Shown here: in pieces, positions 27,858 through 35,966 of the stretch
Layout of the letters: the number at the start of each line of letters is the position of its first letter
Numbering within the stretch: the stretch's first letter is position 1
NCBI GenBank assembly: GCA_017450005.1
Contig: JAFSYM010000015.1
Span: 62,001-126,000 of the forward strand
DNA length: 64,000 nt
Reading direction: 5' to 3'
Source of the DNA: Clostridia bacterium
GTDB lineage: Bacteria > Bacillota > Clostridia > Oscillospirales > Acutalibacteraceae
Made by a program: the position numbers and the translations under genes
Notes under the pieces: generated by a model
Told to the model about the DNA's origin: nothing
What the model saw: the letters and a program-made list of their open reading frames with translations, nothing else
Databases searched by the model: none

Positions 27858-30077
27858 TTATGCCGGAAAAATCCAGAATTCGCTGAGCATCACACCGACA
27901 GTCGGTTCCTCAATCACCAGCTCGGCGCATCCGTTCGTAAAGTAATCCGCCGGGATTCGATAGGTCGCCGTTTCCGTTCCCGGCGCGAGGTAATCGCGGT
28001 CAAACTGCGGATCTTTCTCACCGCCGTACTGCTTGCCGCAATACAGCGTCCGACCGTCGAGCGAGACGCGATGCGCCGTGACACTGTCCGTTTTGCGTGA
28101 AGAGTAGGATACGCGCAGCATATAGTCTCCTTTTGTAAAGCCGGACAATCTGCAGCGAAAGCTGAAATGGTCGAACAATTTGAGCTGCGACATCGGGATC
28201 GAACCGTTATTGACATTTGGCCGGTCGCCCTGATAATCCATATAGAAATCCGGCGTCTGCGCTTCGCCCGGCGCATCCAGACCGTGCTCGGCAAAGGAAT
28301 AATAATACCGATCACCTGAAATCAAATTGCGATCCAGCAGACCGATTATAAACGAGTCTATCCGATCGGCCGGCAGTGCTTTTGCATAGTCCAGGCGATT
28401 GAGATAAAACGCCTTATCCGTGACCGGCAGGTCAATCGTTTCCAACGTCGCACCGCGTTCCCAGTGGCTGGCGCCGAACCGGCTGACATCGAGCTGCATA
28501 CCAATCAAGTAAAACAGCCGCTGCGCAAGATCGTCCAGACGGGCTCGAAGTTCTGTCACCTCGCGCGGATACTCTGTGCGCAGAATGGTCTCTGCCTGTT
28601 CGAGGCGCATTCTGCGCATTTCATATCTTGCCGCTTTGATCATCTGCAAATCAAAGATCCGGCGTCTGCGTACATACAGGTCGCAGATACTGCGGAATAA
28701 AAGCTGACAAAAACGCCAGTTGTCCAACAGTTCGGGACGGTCGGTCTCCAATGCATGAAAGAGCGCATGCGTCGCCTCTATCTGCGGATTCTCCGCCGGA
28801 TCGCCGATCCAGTTCATTTCAAGCGCCAGAATACCGTCCGTAATCTTTGCGGCAGGCGCTTGCCAGATGAAGCAGCGCGCATAATCCAGCAGCGCATCGT
28901 ACAGCGGGCGGTTCGGGTCGAAATCCATATCCGCCCAGACCATCTTGTTTACGTCATCGTTCACACCCTCAGAGTAGCTGACCGAACCGACCACGTAACG
29001 GCGTGTCAGCGTGTGGATCAACCGATACTCCTGCGGGCGCGGATTGATACACTCGCGCGAGAGCGTACTCGCGAGCGCATAATGCCAGTCGTCATGCAGC
29101 GCGTGCACGGGATACTCGCACCGGACGTTGTGCGTAATATCCGGATACAGACGGATCGGATAGTCGATCGGCAGACGGCGGCGCAGCTCGTCAATCGGAA
29201 ATGCACGATTGGGGCCGGTGATAATACCGTCAATCTCAACCGGACGCCGCTGCATTTCCGTCATGAACGCCTCGCCCCAATCCGGCACGGAATGCGGCGC
29301 CTGCGCGGACGGCCACATCTGCGCTTTTGGTTTCACTTCCTTGAGTGCGCGGGAAATCGACGTGACGCGCTGCAAAAACGCGTCGGCCGGATAATCGCCG
29401 GGATCGCCGCCAGGCGGAAAGACGACGTTCAACCGCGGACATCTCTCAAATATTTCCCTGCGCACAGACGTCGATTCTGCGATGGGCAATGAATCGTTCG
29501 GAATCCAAAGTGAAACATCCAGATCAAATTCGTCCGCAATCGCACTTCCTTGCACGCACATTTCGTCCGCGTCCGACCGCATCAGCACATTTGTCGAGCC
29601 GTCCCCGCGTGCCGGAATGTGTTCGACCGTGTTGCTGCCGAACGCCATCATATCCAGATAGTACCTTCTGTATTGCTCCGGCGTCCATGCGTCATATGTA
29701 TTGGAGATCGTTCGGTACCCGAGTTGATGGCCGCGAATCGTTTTATCCGGGGCATACTCTCCGTCGATCGGTTCCACGAGAACGATCCGACCGTCCCTGT
29801 ATTCCGTTTTTCGCAAAAACATCGAATACGCGTAAATCAGCCCGCGGATACCGGATGCAGTCAGAATAATTGTGCGATCCTTCGTGCAAATCCGAAATGC
29901 GTCTTTATCCGACAGTTCGTCGTTAATGCAAAACGCAATACACGGCTTGTCCGCGTCGCTTCTTATTTCCGGGCAAATCCCTGTACGGCGCTCTATTTCA
30001 TCGCAAAACAAAACGGCCGCCTTGTGTGCGTCGCCGTCGGATGCCGCGACGAACAGACCGGTATACTCCCCTGTCAT
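27858..30077 (-). CDS. Putative glycoside hydrolase (GH20b/GH67-like N-domain plus TIM barrel), unassigned
   Basis: 739 residues with no family that I can name confidently. The first 110 residues resemble the alpha/beta domain found in front of GH20, GH67 and GH84 enzymes. A TIM-barrel-like part begins near IRGHQLGYRTISNTYDAW and includes NTVEHIPARG and SYSEGVNDDVNKMVW, where the Glu may be catalytic. The C-terminal 200 residues look like a beta-sandwich. No signal peptide is seen. Its ATG overlaps the stop of GH125 (ATGA), so it is coupled to that alpha-mannosidase and probably acts on the same mannose-containing glycan. DUF4838/GH163-like is one alternative. Confidence 0.68.
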   Translation of the reverse strand: MTGEYTGLFVAASDGDAHKAAVLFCDEIERRTGICPEIRSDADKPCIAFCINDELSDKDAFRICTKDRTIILTASGIRGLIYAYSMFLRKTEYRDGRIVLVEPIDGEYAPDKTIRGHQLGYRTISNTYDAWTPEQYRRYYLDMMAFGSNTVEHIPARGDGSTNVLMRSDADEMCVQGSAIADEFDLDVSLWIPNDSLPIAESTSVRREIFERCPRLNVVFPPGGDPGDYPADAFLQRVTSISRALKEVKPKAQMWPSAQAPHSVPDWGEAFMTEMQRRPVEIDGIITGPNRAFPIDELRRRLPIDYPIRLYPDITHNVRCEYPVHALHDDWHYALASTLSRECINPRPQEYRLIHTLTRRYVVGSVSYSEGVNDDVNKMVWADMDFDPNRPLYDALLDYARCFIWQAPAAKITDGILALEMNWIGDPAENPQIEATHALFHALETDRPELLDNWRFCQLLFRSICDLYVRRRRIFDLQMIKAARYEMRRMRLEQAETILRTEYPREVTELRARLDDLAQRLFYLIGMQLDVSRFGASHWERGATLETIDLPVTDKAFYLNRLDYAKALPADRIDSFIIGLLDRNLISGDRYYYSFAEHGLDAPGEAQTPDFYMDYQGDRPNVNNGSIPMSQLKLFDHFSFRCRLSGFTKGDYMLRVSYSSRKTDSVTAHRVSLDGRTLYCGKQYGGEKDPQFDRDYLAPGTETATYRIPADYFTNGCAELVIEEPTVGVMLSEFWIFPA

Positions 30078-31369
30078 GACCGATCCTCCAGCTGTTGCGC
30101 ATACTGCAATACAAATTCACTGAAAATGGAATTAGACCACGCAAACCACGGACGCGTGTATTGTGAAGGATCGTCTGCGCAAACGCCCTCGTGCATGTAG
30201 CCTGTGTCGGCGTCGGAGGCCTCGAGCATGCGCAGCACCTGCATGCGCTCCTGCGGGTCAATGGAAGTCAAGCCCTGCAGGGACAGACCGATATGCCAGA
30301 CGTACCCCTGCGGCGTGTGCGGACTGCCCGTGCCGCTAATAACCTTGCCGGTGTAAAAATACGGATTGTCTTCGCTGAGAATAAATCGCCGTGTGTTCTG
30401 ATAAACCGGATCAGACGCGTCGCAGTAGCCGAAGTACGGCAGCGAAATCAGGCTCGGAACGTTCGAGTCATCCATCAGCACATAGTTGCCGAGTCCGTCC
30501 GTTTCGTAGACGTACATTTTGCCGTATTTCGGATGATCGACGACGCCGTACTGCCGCACGCCGTTTTCAATCTCATCAGCCAGCAACGACATCTCGTCCG
30601 CAAGCTCGGCGTCCCGCAAAACATCCTGCGCAATCTTTGCCGACGAACGCAGAACGGTTATGGCAAAGAGATTGGACGGGATCAGATAGCCGTACACACA
30701 CGCGTCGTCGCTCGGGCGAAAGCCAGACCACGTCATGCCGGTATAGGCTACAGGCGTGCCTTTGCCTTCGTGCGAGAGCGTATCGCTCTGACGACAATTC
30801 AGACGAATAAAAGTGTAGGGCGATTGTTCGCCGTGATGCTGCTCAGTCTTCCATAAATCCAGAATCGTACGCAGAACGCGACGATACACGCCGTCCGTCA
30901 GATAGTCGGTACGTCCGGAATACTGATGAAACTCCGCACACAGCCACAGCACAAAGCAAAGGGAATCCACTTCGTATTTACGTTCCCAGATCATCGGTTT
31001 CTGTTTCGGCAAATCCTTGACGTGCCCGTTGCCGTTTTCCGTCTCGTTGAACGCGTTCGCATACGGATCATAGAGCACATATTGAAACTGACGGCGGATC
31101 AGTCCCTCAATCACGTCCGCAGCGTCGTTGCTGTCGGCCGTGAGCGGGAGAATCTGGTGCACCTGCGCCGTGGAGTCACGCAGCCACATGGCCGGAATAT
31201 CGCCGGTAAAAATATAGGTCGTCCCGTCCTCCATGCGTTTGGTCGTCGTCTCAAATGTATTTGGGTAGCAGTTGCGGAACAACACAGACAGCTTGTGCTC
31301 GCCGTTTCTGTCAAGTATGCCGCAAACGCGATCGATCTCTGGTGTTAGAATGTCTTTCAGTTCATACAT
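30074..31369 (-). CDS. GH125 exo-alpha-1,6-mannosidase
   Basis: 431 residues. The sequence fits GH125 along its length, including GDIPAMWLRDSTAQV, WERKYEVDSLCF, TGMTWSGFRPSDDA with the acid Asp (221 or 222) and DTGYMHEGVCADD with the base Glu394; these positions agree closely with the C. perfringens enzyme. It removes terminal alpha-1,6-mannose without a metal ion. There is no signal peptide, so it probably acts on imported oligosaccharides. It has a strong promoter, GGAGGGA RBS and a coupled partner downstream. No transporter is adjacent. Confidence 0.92.
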   Translation of the reverse strand: MYELKDILTPEIDRVCGILDRNGEHKLSVLFRNCYPNTFETTTKRMEDGTTYIFTGDIPAMWLRDSTAQVHQILPLTADSNDAADVIEGLIRRQFQYVLYDPYANAFNETENGNGHVKDLPKQKPMIWERKYEVDSLCFVLWLCAEFHQYSGRTDYLTDGVYRRVLRTILDLWKTEQHHGEQSPYTFIRLNCRQSDTLSHEGKGTPVAYTGMTWSGFRPSDDACVYGYLIPSNLFAITVLRSSAKIAQDVLRDAELADEMSLLADEIENGVRQYGVVDHPKYGKMYVYETDGLGNYVLMDDSNVPSLISLPYFGYCDASDPVYQNTRRFILSEDNPYFYTGKVISGTGSPHTPQGYVWHIGLSLQGLTSIDPQERMQVLRMLEASDADTGYMHEGVCADDPSQYTRPWFAWSNSIFSEFVLQYAQQLEDRS

Positions 31370-31390
31370 AATTCATCCCTCCGGCTGTTC

Positions 31391-31419
31391 AGTATAGCAT
31401 ATTTTACGCTGTATGTAAA
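31391..31419 (-). promoter_or_regulatory. SigA-type promoter for the GH125 operon
   Basis: Minus-strand TTTACA (31419-31414), 17 bp spacer ending TGC (extended -10), TATACT (31396-31391). It lies back to back with the TRIC gene promoter, six bases between the two -35 elements. Confidence 0.75.
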
Positions 31420-31425
31420 TTACAC

Positions 31426-31453
31426 TTGACAAATAAAAGAATCCGCATATAAT
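31426..31453 (+). promoter_or_regulatory. SigA-type promoter for the TRIC channel gene
   Basis: TTGACA (31426-31431) and TATAAT (31448-31453), 16 bp apart, with the Shine-Dalgarno GGAGG only a few bases beyond the expected start of transcription. Confidence 0.8.
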
Positions 31454-31472
31454 GACATGCGGAGGCAGAAAG

Positions 31473-32114
31473 ATGGATACATTTATTTTTATCATAGAAA
31501 TCATCGGCACCATGGCCTTTGCCGTTTCCGGCGCGTTGACCGCCATGCGCAAGAACATGGATATTTTCGGCGTTATCATTCTGGCCATGACGACGGCGGT
31601 CGGCGGCGGAATCCTGCGCGATCTGATTCTCGGCATTCAGCCGCCCGGCACATTCGGCCATCCGGTCTACGGAATGGTCGCAACAAGCGTTGCTGTCGTC
31701 CTGTTTTTTCCTGCTGTGCGCAGACTCCTCGGCAGAAACCAGACAATCTATCACTGGATCATGCTGCTGATGGATTCGCTGGGGCTTGGGATTTTCACGG
31801 TGATCGGCATCCAGACAGCCTATAACGCCGGCAGTAAAAACGTCTTTCTGCTGGTTTTTGTCGGCGTAGTTACGGGTGTCGGCGGCGGCGTAATCCGCGA
31901 TGTGCTTGCAGGAGACACGCCGTATATCTTTGTCAAGCACATCTATGCGTGTGCTTCGATTGCCGGTGCGATCCTGTGCATCGCGCTGCGGCCGGTCAAT
32001 CATCTGCTCGCGTTCATTTCGGGCGCGGCTTTGGTACTGGTGATCCGTCTGCTCGCTGCGAAATTCCGCTGGAGTCTGCCGCGCGCAGACCTGTTTCAGG
32101 ACGATGTATTATAA
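31473..32114 (+). CDS. TRIC-type cation channel (UPF0126/YadS family)
   Basis: 213 residues with seven hydrophobic segments arranged as two three-helix repeats plus one. Each repeat carries the glycine-rich family motif: TTAVGGGILRDLILG and VTGVGGGVIRDVLAGDTP. Prokaryotic TRIC proteins form trimeric channels for monovalent cations; the physiological role in bacteria is unclear. ATG 31473 has GCGGAGGC about eight bases upstream. It stands alone in its transcript and its end overlaps trmO on the other strand by 19 bp. Confidence 0.9.
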   Translation: MDTFIFIIEIIGTMAFAVSGALTAMRKNMDIFGVIILAMTTAVGGGILRDLILGIQPPGTFGHPVYGMVATSVAVVLFFPAVRRLLGRNQTIYHWIMLLMDSLGLGIFTVIGIQTAYNAGSKNVFLLVFVGVVTGVGGGVIRDVLAGDTPYIFVKHIYACASIAGAILCIALRPVNHLLAFISGAALVLVIRLLAAKFRWSLPRADLFQDDVL

Positions 32115-32782
32115 TCGTCAACAGCGATCACGGTCAGCGTACCGTTCTGTACGCGAAACCGCACGTCAAAATCCATAAAGCGCATGGAATAAATGCGATC
32201 CGGGTCGTCCTGATAGGACGGCCGCGGATCTTCCGCGAGGCAGCATACAACTGCCTCGCGCTTTTCTTGCGGCAGACGCGCGAGCAGCTCCTGCGGCACG
32301 TCCACAGTCAGGCAGTAGCGCGACGTGTCCTGCGTATAACCTGCGGACGCATCCGGGTAACAGTCGGCATACGGAATATAGGGTTTGATGTCGTAGATCG
32401 GCGTGTTGTCCAGCAGATCGACGCCGCTGACAATCAGCTGCGGGCCGTTGTCGATCTGCTCAATCCGATCGAGCTGCACGCAGGACAGACCGAGCGGATT
32501 CGGCCGATACGGCGAACGGCTTGCAAAGACGCCTACGCGCCGATTGCCGCCCAATCTCGGCGGGCGCACAGTCGCCGACCACGTATCACGTGATGCTTTG
32601 GAAAAGCCGAAAATCAGCCAGATTCTCGAAAAGCCATCCAGATCCCGCAGCGTATCCGGGTTTCTGAAGCTCGGTTCAAAGACGATCCTGCCCTGAAGCG
32701 CAGGCACACGACCGCTCTGGCGCGGAATGCCGAACTTTTCCGAAAAGTCCGTGTGAATATAGGCAATCGGTTCTATAACCAA
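32096..32782 (-). CDS. trmO: tRNA (t6A37) N6-methyltransferase TrmO
   Basis: 228 residues. TrmO (TsaA/YaeB) methylates t6A at position 37 of some tRNAs using SAM. Family motifs include VIEPIAYIHTDF, GFSRIWLIFGF, GVFASRSPYRPNPLGLS and GVDLLDNTPIYDIKPY. TTG 32782 is the start: AAGGTGG lies eight bases before it. The in-frame ATG at 32809 lies inside the terminator hairpin of the upstream gene and is rejected. Expression therefore needs read-through or an unseen promoter. Confidence 0.9.
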   Translation of the reverse strand: MVIEPIAYIHTDFSEKFGIPRQSGRVPALQGRIVFEPSFRNPDTLRDLDGFSRIWLIFGFSKASRDTWSATVRPPRLGGNRRVGVFASRSPYRPNPLGLSCVQLDRIEQIDNGPQLIVSGVDLLDNTPIYDIKPYIPYADCYPDASAGYTQDTSRYCLTVDVPQELLARLPQEKREAVVCCLAEDPRPSYQDDPDRIYSMRFMDFDVRFRVQNGTLTVIAVDDYNTSS

Positions 32783-32800
32783 ATCAAATACCACCTTAAA

Positions 32801-32838
32801 ACGGCGCATACGTCCGAAACGTATGCGCCGTATTTTTT
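32801..32838. terminator. Rho-independent terminator after the PTN-repeat protein gene
   Basis: A 13 bp perfect stem, ACGGCGCATACGT (32801-32813) with ACGTATGCGCCGT (32819-32831) and a five-base loop. TTTT follows on the minus strand and a longer T-run on the plus strand. It lies between the repeat protein stop and the trmO RBS. Confidence 0.85.
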
Positions 32839-33754
32839 AATCTATATAATCTTTGTCATCGAGCGAAACGACGGTAAAGGAACCGGTTTCATCGACCGCG
32901 GCAGGCCGTTCTTCGGGCGACACATCCGGCTTCGACACAGGGTAATCCTGCGCGTATGGATCGCTGTAATCGACAGTATCAGACGAAACGCCTTCGTCAT
33001 CTGTGTCGTCAGCAGCCGCACGTTTGTTGCGGATCGCGAATACTGCCGTCAAACCGATCACAACCAACGCAAATGCACCGAGGCAAATCGCCACGATTGC
33101 GGGCGTGCTGAGCTGCTTGTTGTTCTCTTCGATCTCGGTGGTCTCCAGCACAAGCGTCGTATCTTCGATCTGTTCCGCCTGCGTCATGCCGCTGATGCGT
33201 TCAAAGTATGCGTCCATGGGGCTGAGCGTCGAGCCGGCAACGGTCGTGTTGTCCACCTGCGGAACGACCATGTGCGCTCTCGTTGTGCGCGGTGCAGTTG
33301 TGCCGATATACCGCTTGGTCGTCGTTTTGCCGTTGACCGGTTTTTTCGTGGTAGACGGTTTTGTGGTATTCGAGGGATTCTGATTCGATCCGGTTTCGGA
33401 AACAGGGGGCTGCTCCTTCTCGGACGGATTGGTCGGGTTCGTGGGGTTGGTCGGATTTGTCGGGTTCGTCGGGTTGGTCGGGTTCGTGGGATTGGTTGGC
33501 TTCGTCGGATCCGTACTTGATTCCACGGGTTTCGTCGTGGATTCCTTGGTCGTGGGCTGCGTCGTGGAAGCGGTCGTTTTCGGCTCATCCTCAATCGGCT
33601 CTTCTTTTGACGTCGGCTTTGCGGTAGACGCTGTGGACGCAGGAGTCGTATCCTCTGCGCCAGCCTGCAGGGAAGTACGGAAAGAGACAGCCGTCATGCA
33701 GAAGACAAGCATGACACTCAGTATGCAGATTAAAGAAACAATACGTTTTTTCAT
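32837..33754 (-). CDS. Secreted/membrane-anchored protein with (PTN)8 linker
   Basis: 305 residues. An N-terminal signal segment (about 5-25) is followed by a Thr/Pro/Ser-rich extracellular stretch with PTN repeated eight times, then a middle part (about 155-215) without recognisable domain. A transmembrane helix (TPAIVAICLGAFALVVIGL) near 219-240, a basic stop-transfer RNKR and an acidic cytoplasmic tail complete it. The layout looks like a wall-spanning stalk. Function is unknown; a surface sensor or anchor is only a guess. It is a lone gene closed by a strong terminator. Confidence 0.85.
   Translation of the reverse strand: MKKRIVSLICILSVMLVFCMTAVSFRTSLQAGAEDTTPASTASTAKPTSKEEPIEDEPKTTASTTQPTTKESTTKPVESSTDPTKPTNPTNPTNPTNPTNPTNPTNPTNPSEKEQPPVSETGSNQNPSNTTKPSTTKKPVNGKTTTKRYIGTTAPRTTRAHMVVPQVDNTTVAGSTLSPMDAYFERISGMTQAEQIEDTTLVLETTEIEENNKQLSTPAIVAICLGAFALVVIGLTAVFAIRNKRAAADDTDDEGVSSDTVDYSDPYAQDYPVSKPDVSPEERPAAVDETGSFTVVSLDDKDYID
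33428..33499 (-). repeat. Eight tandem 9-bp units encoding Pro-Thr-Asn
   Basis: Eight in-frame 9-mers of the type ATTGGTCGG/GTTCGTCGG on the plus strand encode PTN x8. Third positions vary, so the array is conserved at the protein level, but copy number could change by slippage without a frameshift. Confidence 0.9.
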
Positions 33755-33829
33755 AGAATACCTCCATTATTTCTCGTATATATCATACAATTTAATCTGT
33801 GATTTGTCAAGAAAAAAGCAAAGAAGTTC

Positions 33830-33858
33830 TTGCATACAATCGCTGCATGTGATAGTAT
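33830..33858 (+). promoter_or_regulatory. Probable promoter for the cytidylyltransferase gene
   Basis: TTGCAT (33830-33835) and TAGTAT (33853-33858) separated by 17 bp, about 38 bp before the TTG start. Confidence 0.5.
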
Positions 33859-33895
33859 TGTCTTGTCAGAATATCGTGAAAAAGGGGTTATTCCA

Positions 33896-34630
33896 TTGAA
33901 AAAGATCGGCAAAGTCTATGGCGTCATTCTCGCAGGCGGCAGCGGAACACGCATGAATTCCGCAACACCCAAACAGTTTTTACCGCTTGGCGGTGTACCG
34001 ATCTTTATCCACTCCGTGCGTGCGCTGCTTTCCGAACCGCAGGTTGAGGAGCTTTGGATCGGGTCCAACGGAGACTGGCTGGATCTGGCGACCGAGCAGA
34101 TCGCCGAGTTTTTCGGAAACGATCCGCGCATTCATCTGTGCGAAGGCGGGGCTGACCGCGAGGGCACGCTGCTCAATACGCTGGCCGCAATCGAAGCGCA
34201 CAACGAAATCGGTGAGGACGATATTGTATTGATCCATGATGCGGTGCGTCCGTTTGCCACGCGGCGCATCATCCGCGACGTGATCGAAGAAATGAAGGCG
34301 TGCGACGTCTGCAACACGGTCATTCAGGTCAACGATACAATCGTACAGTCGGCCGACGGAACCGTCATAAGCGGTATGCCGCGGCGCAGCGAACTGTTCG
34401 CGGGACAGAGCCCGCAGGGCTTCCGCATCCGCGCACTCATCCGCGCCTTTCAACAGCTCGACGCTGAAACGCGCAAACAACTCACGGAAACGACGATGGT
34501 CTGCTTCAAGAGCGGCATGCCGATCCATATTGTACACGGCGAGTTTTTCAACTTCAAGATTACCACGCCGTACGACCTGCAGGTGGCCGAAAGCATACTC
34601 GACTTTGTGGAAGAACAAAGAAACAAATAA
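33896..34630 (+). CDS. IspD/TarI-family cytidylyltransferase
   Basis: 244 residues. The nucleotide-binding motif LAGGSGTRMNSATPKQFLPL and IHDAVRPFATRRII, NDTI and GQSPQGFR identify the IspD/TarI family. IspD makes CDP-methylerythritol for isoprenoid synthesis; TarI makes CDP-ribitol for wall polymers. No TarJ or IspF is adjacent, so I leave the choice open. TTG 33896 is the likely start, with AAAGGGG eight bases upstream; the open frame to 33830 lies inside the promoter. A terminator follows directly. Confidence 0.85.
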   Translation: MKKIGKVYGVILAGGSGTRMNSATPKQFLPLGGVPIFIHSVRALLSEPQVEELWIGSNGDWLDLATEQIAEFFGNDPRIHLCEGGADREGTLLNTLAAIEAHNEIGEDDIVLIHDAVRPFATRRIIRDVIEEMKACDVCNTVIQVNDTIVQSADGTVISGMPRRSELFAGQSPQGFRIRALIRAFQQLDAETRKQLTETTMVCFKSGMPIHIVHGEFFNFKITTPYDLQVAESILDFVEEQRNK

Positions 34631-34646
34631 ACAACAGGACAGCAAA

Positions 34647-34677
34647 AAGCGGCGCGGAGAAGCGTCGCTTTTGTTTT
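34647..34677. terminator. Terminator between convergent cytidylyltransferase and ACT genes
   Basis: AAGCGGCGC (34647-34655) pairs with GCGTCGCTT (34662-34670) with one G-T pair, followed by TTGTTTTG. Outer A- and T-rich flanks extend the stem and make it usable in both directions. Confidence 0.7.
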
Positions 34678-34692
34678 GCTGTTCAGTTCATA

Positions 34693-35142
34693 TCACAATG
34701 CAGCGCGGATCGCCTGTACCGTGTTTTCGAGATCGGCCTGCACGACAAGGATGGAAATGTCGCATTCCGACGTCGTGACCATACGGATATCGGAGTGCGC
34801 CGCCGCAGCGGCGCCGAGCACCTTTGCCGCGTAGCCGGGCATTTCATTCATGTCCGGATCCAGCACGCTGATCTTGCAGTTGCCGGAGCTGACGCTGATC
34901 TTGAGATCCGGATTTTTCTCACGAAGCGCAGCGCACACCTGCAGAATCACGCCGAAATCATCGCCGTCCACCGTAAAGGACAAATCGGAATGCTGGCCGT
35001 TGGGCGGCGTCTGAGAAATCATATCCACGTTGATCCCCGCCTGTGCAATCTTTTGAAATACATCCGCTATGCGGTCAATCTGCGCGGGCGAATCATGCAG
35101 GGAAATCAATGTAACATCCTCTCGGACAGATATTTCAAACAT
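34693..35142 (-). CDS. ACT-domain protein at the end of the dap cluster
   Basis: 149 residues forming two ACT-like units, similar to the regulatory half of aspartokinase (ISLHDSPAQIDRIADVFQKIAQAGINVDMI and, later, a second repeat with ISVLDPDMNEMPGYAAKVL). No kinase domain is present. ACT pairs bind amino acids, so it may sense lysine or threonine for the aspartate pathway. It starts six bases after the dapB stop with GGAG overlapping that stop. It could also be a free-standing aspartokinase beta-like subunit; the catalytic aspartokinase is not in this window. Confidence 0.8.
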   Translation of the reverse strand: MFEISVREDVTLISLHDSPAQIDRIADVFQKIAQAGINVDMISQTPPNGQHSDLSFTVDGDDFGVILQVCAALREKNPDLKISVSSGNCKISVLDPDMNEMPGYAAKVLGAAAAAHSDIRMVTTSECDISILVVQADLENTVQAIRAAL

Positions 35143-35147
35143 AGAGC

Positions 35148-35897
35148 TTACTCCTTTACCAAATCATGCATCGTATATAATCCGGCAGGTTTTCCGGCAA
35201 GGAATACGGCGGCGTTGACCGCGCCCGATGCAAACACCGCTTTGCTGCCTGCGCTGTGGCAGAGCTTGATCACTTCATCCGTACCGCAGAACAAGATCTC
35301 ATGCTCGCCGACAATCGTCCCGCCGCGAACAGATTGTATACCAATCTCCTGCCTTGTGCGCCGTTCATGCTTGACGTGCCGATCGTAAACATATTCGGGA
35401 TGTTCGGGTAGCACGGATGCTATCTCGTCCGCCAGCATCAGCGCCGTACCGCTGGGCGCGTCGATCTTTCTGTTGTGATGCATTTCGACGATCTCAATAT
35501 CAAAACTGCCGCCGAGGACTTTGGCCGCTGTTTTGGCAAGCTCGCTCAGGAGCGTCACACCCAGCGACATATTGGCCGAAAAGAATACCGGAATGCGCTC
35601 GGCAGCCTTGCGGATCAGCGCAATCTGCTCGGGGGCATAGCCCGTCGTCGCCAGCACAGCCGGCATACGCATCTGCACGGCATACTCCAGAATCCCGCCC
35701 AAAGCAGACGGATGCGAAAAGTCAATCAGCACGTCCGCCTTTTCCTGCACAAGCGACGGTGCCGCATATACGGGAAACGCGGCATCGCCCGTGCCGATAT
35801 CGACGCCGGCGCAGATCTCACAGTCAGAGCGTTCGGACACGATCTGGGAGATCATTCTGCCCATTTTGCCGAAAGCGCCGCAAAGCAGTATTATCAT
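35148..35897 (-). CDS. dapB: 4-Hydroxy-tetrahydrodipicolinate reductase
   Basis: 249 residues. It reduces the DapA product in lysine and meso-DAP synthesis using NAD(P)H. The nucleotide motif LCGAFGKMGRMI is at the N-terminus, and the catalytic region EMHHNRKIDAPSGTALMLAD carries the His-His and Lys residues. ATG 35897 has AAAGGA about ten bases upstream; the frame open to 35960 would overlap the hairpin behind dapA. It lies between dapA and the ACT gene in one co-oriented cluster. Confidence 0.95.
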   Translation of the reverse strand: MIILLCGAFGKMGRMISQIVSERSDCEICAGVDIGTGDAAFPVYAAPSLVQEKADVLIDFSHPSALGGILEYAVQMRMPAVLATTGYAPEQIALIRKAAERIPVFFSANMSLGVTLLSELAKTAAKVLGGSFDIEIVEMHHNRKIDAPSGTALMLADEIASVLPEHPEYVYDRHVKHERRTRQEIGIQSVRGGTIVGEHEILFCGTDEVIKLCHSAGSKAVFASGAVNAAVFLAGKPAGLYTMHDLVKE

Positions 35898-35922
35898 AGT
35901 TTGCACATCCTTTATAATCATT

Positions 35923-35958
35923 AAAGAGAAAGTGCCATTCCGAGAGAGGCGGAATGAC
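35923..35958 (-). terminator. Intra-operon hairpin between dapA and dapB
   Basis: Minus-strand GTCATTCCG (35958-35950) pairs with CGGAATGGC (35942-35934), followed by the T-rich tract TTTCTCTTT. It may partly terminate transcription after dapA or set relative message levels. Confidence 0.6.
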
Positions 35959-35966
35959 ACGATTTA

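Noticed and set aside
32840..33754. Frameshifted adhesin or pseudogene reading of the PTN-repeat gene
   Set aside because: The frame is intact from signal peptide to cytoplasmic tail, with a good terminator right after the stop.
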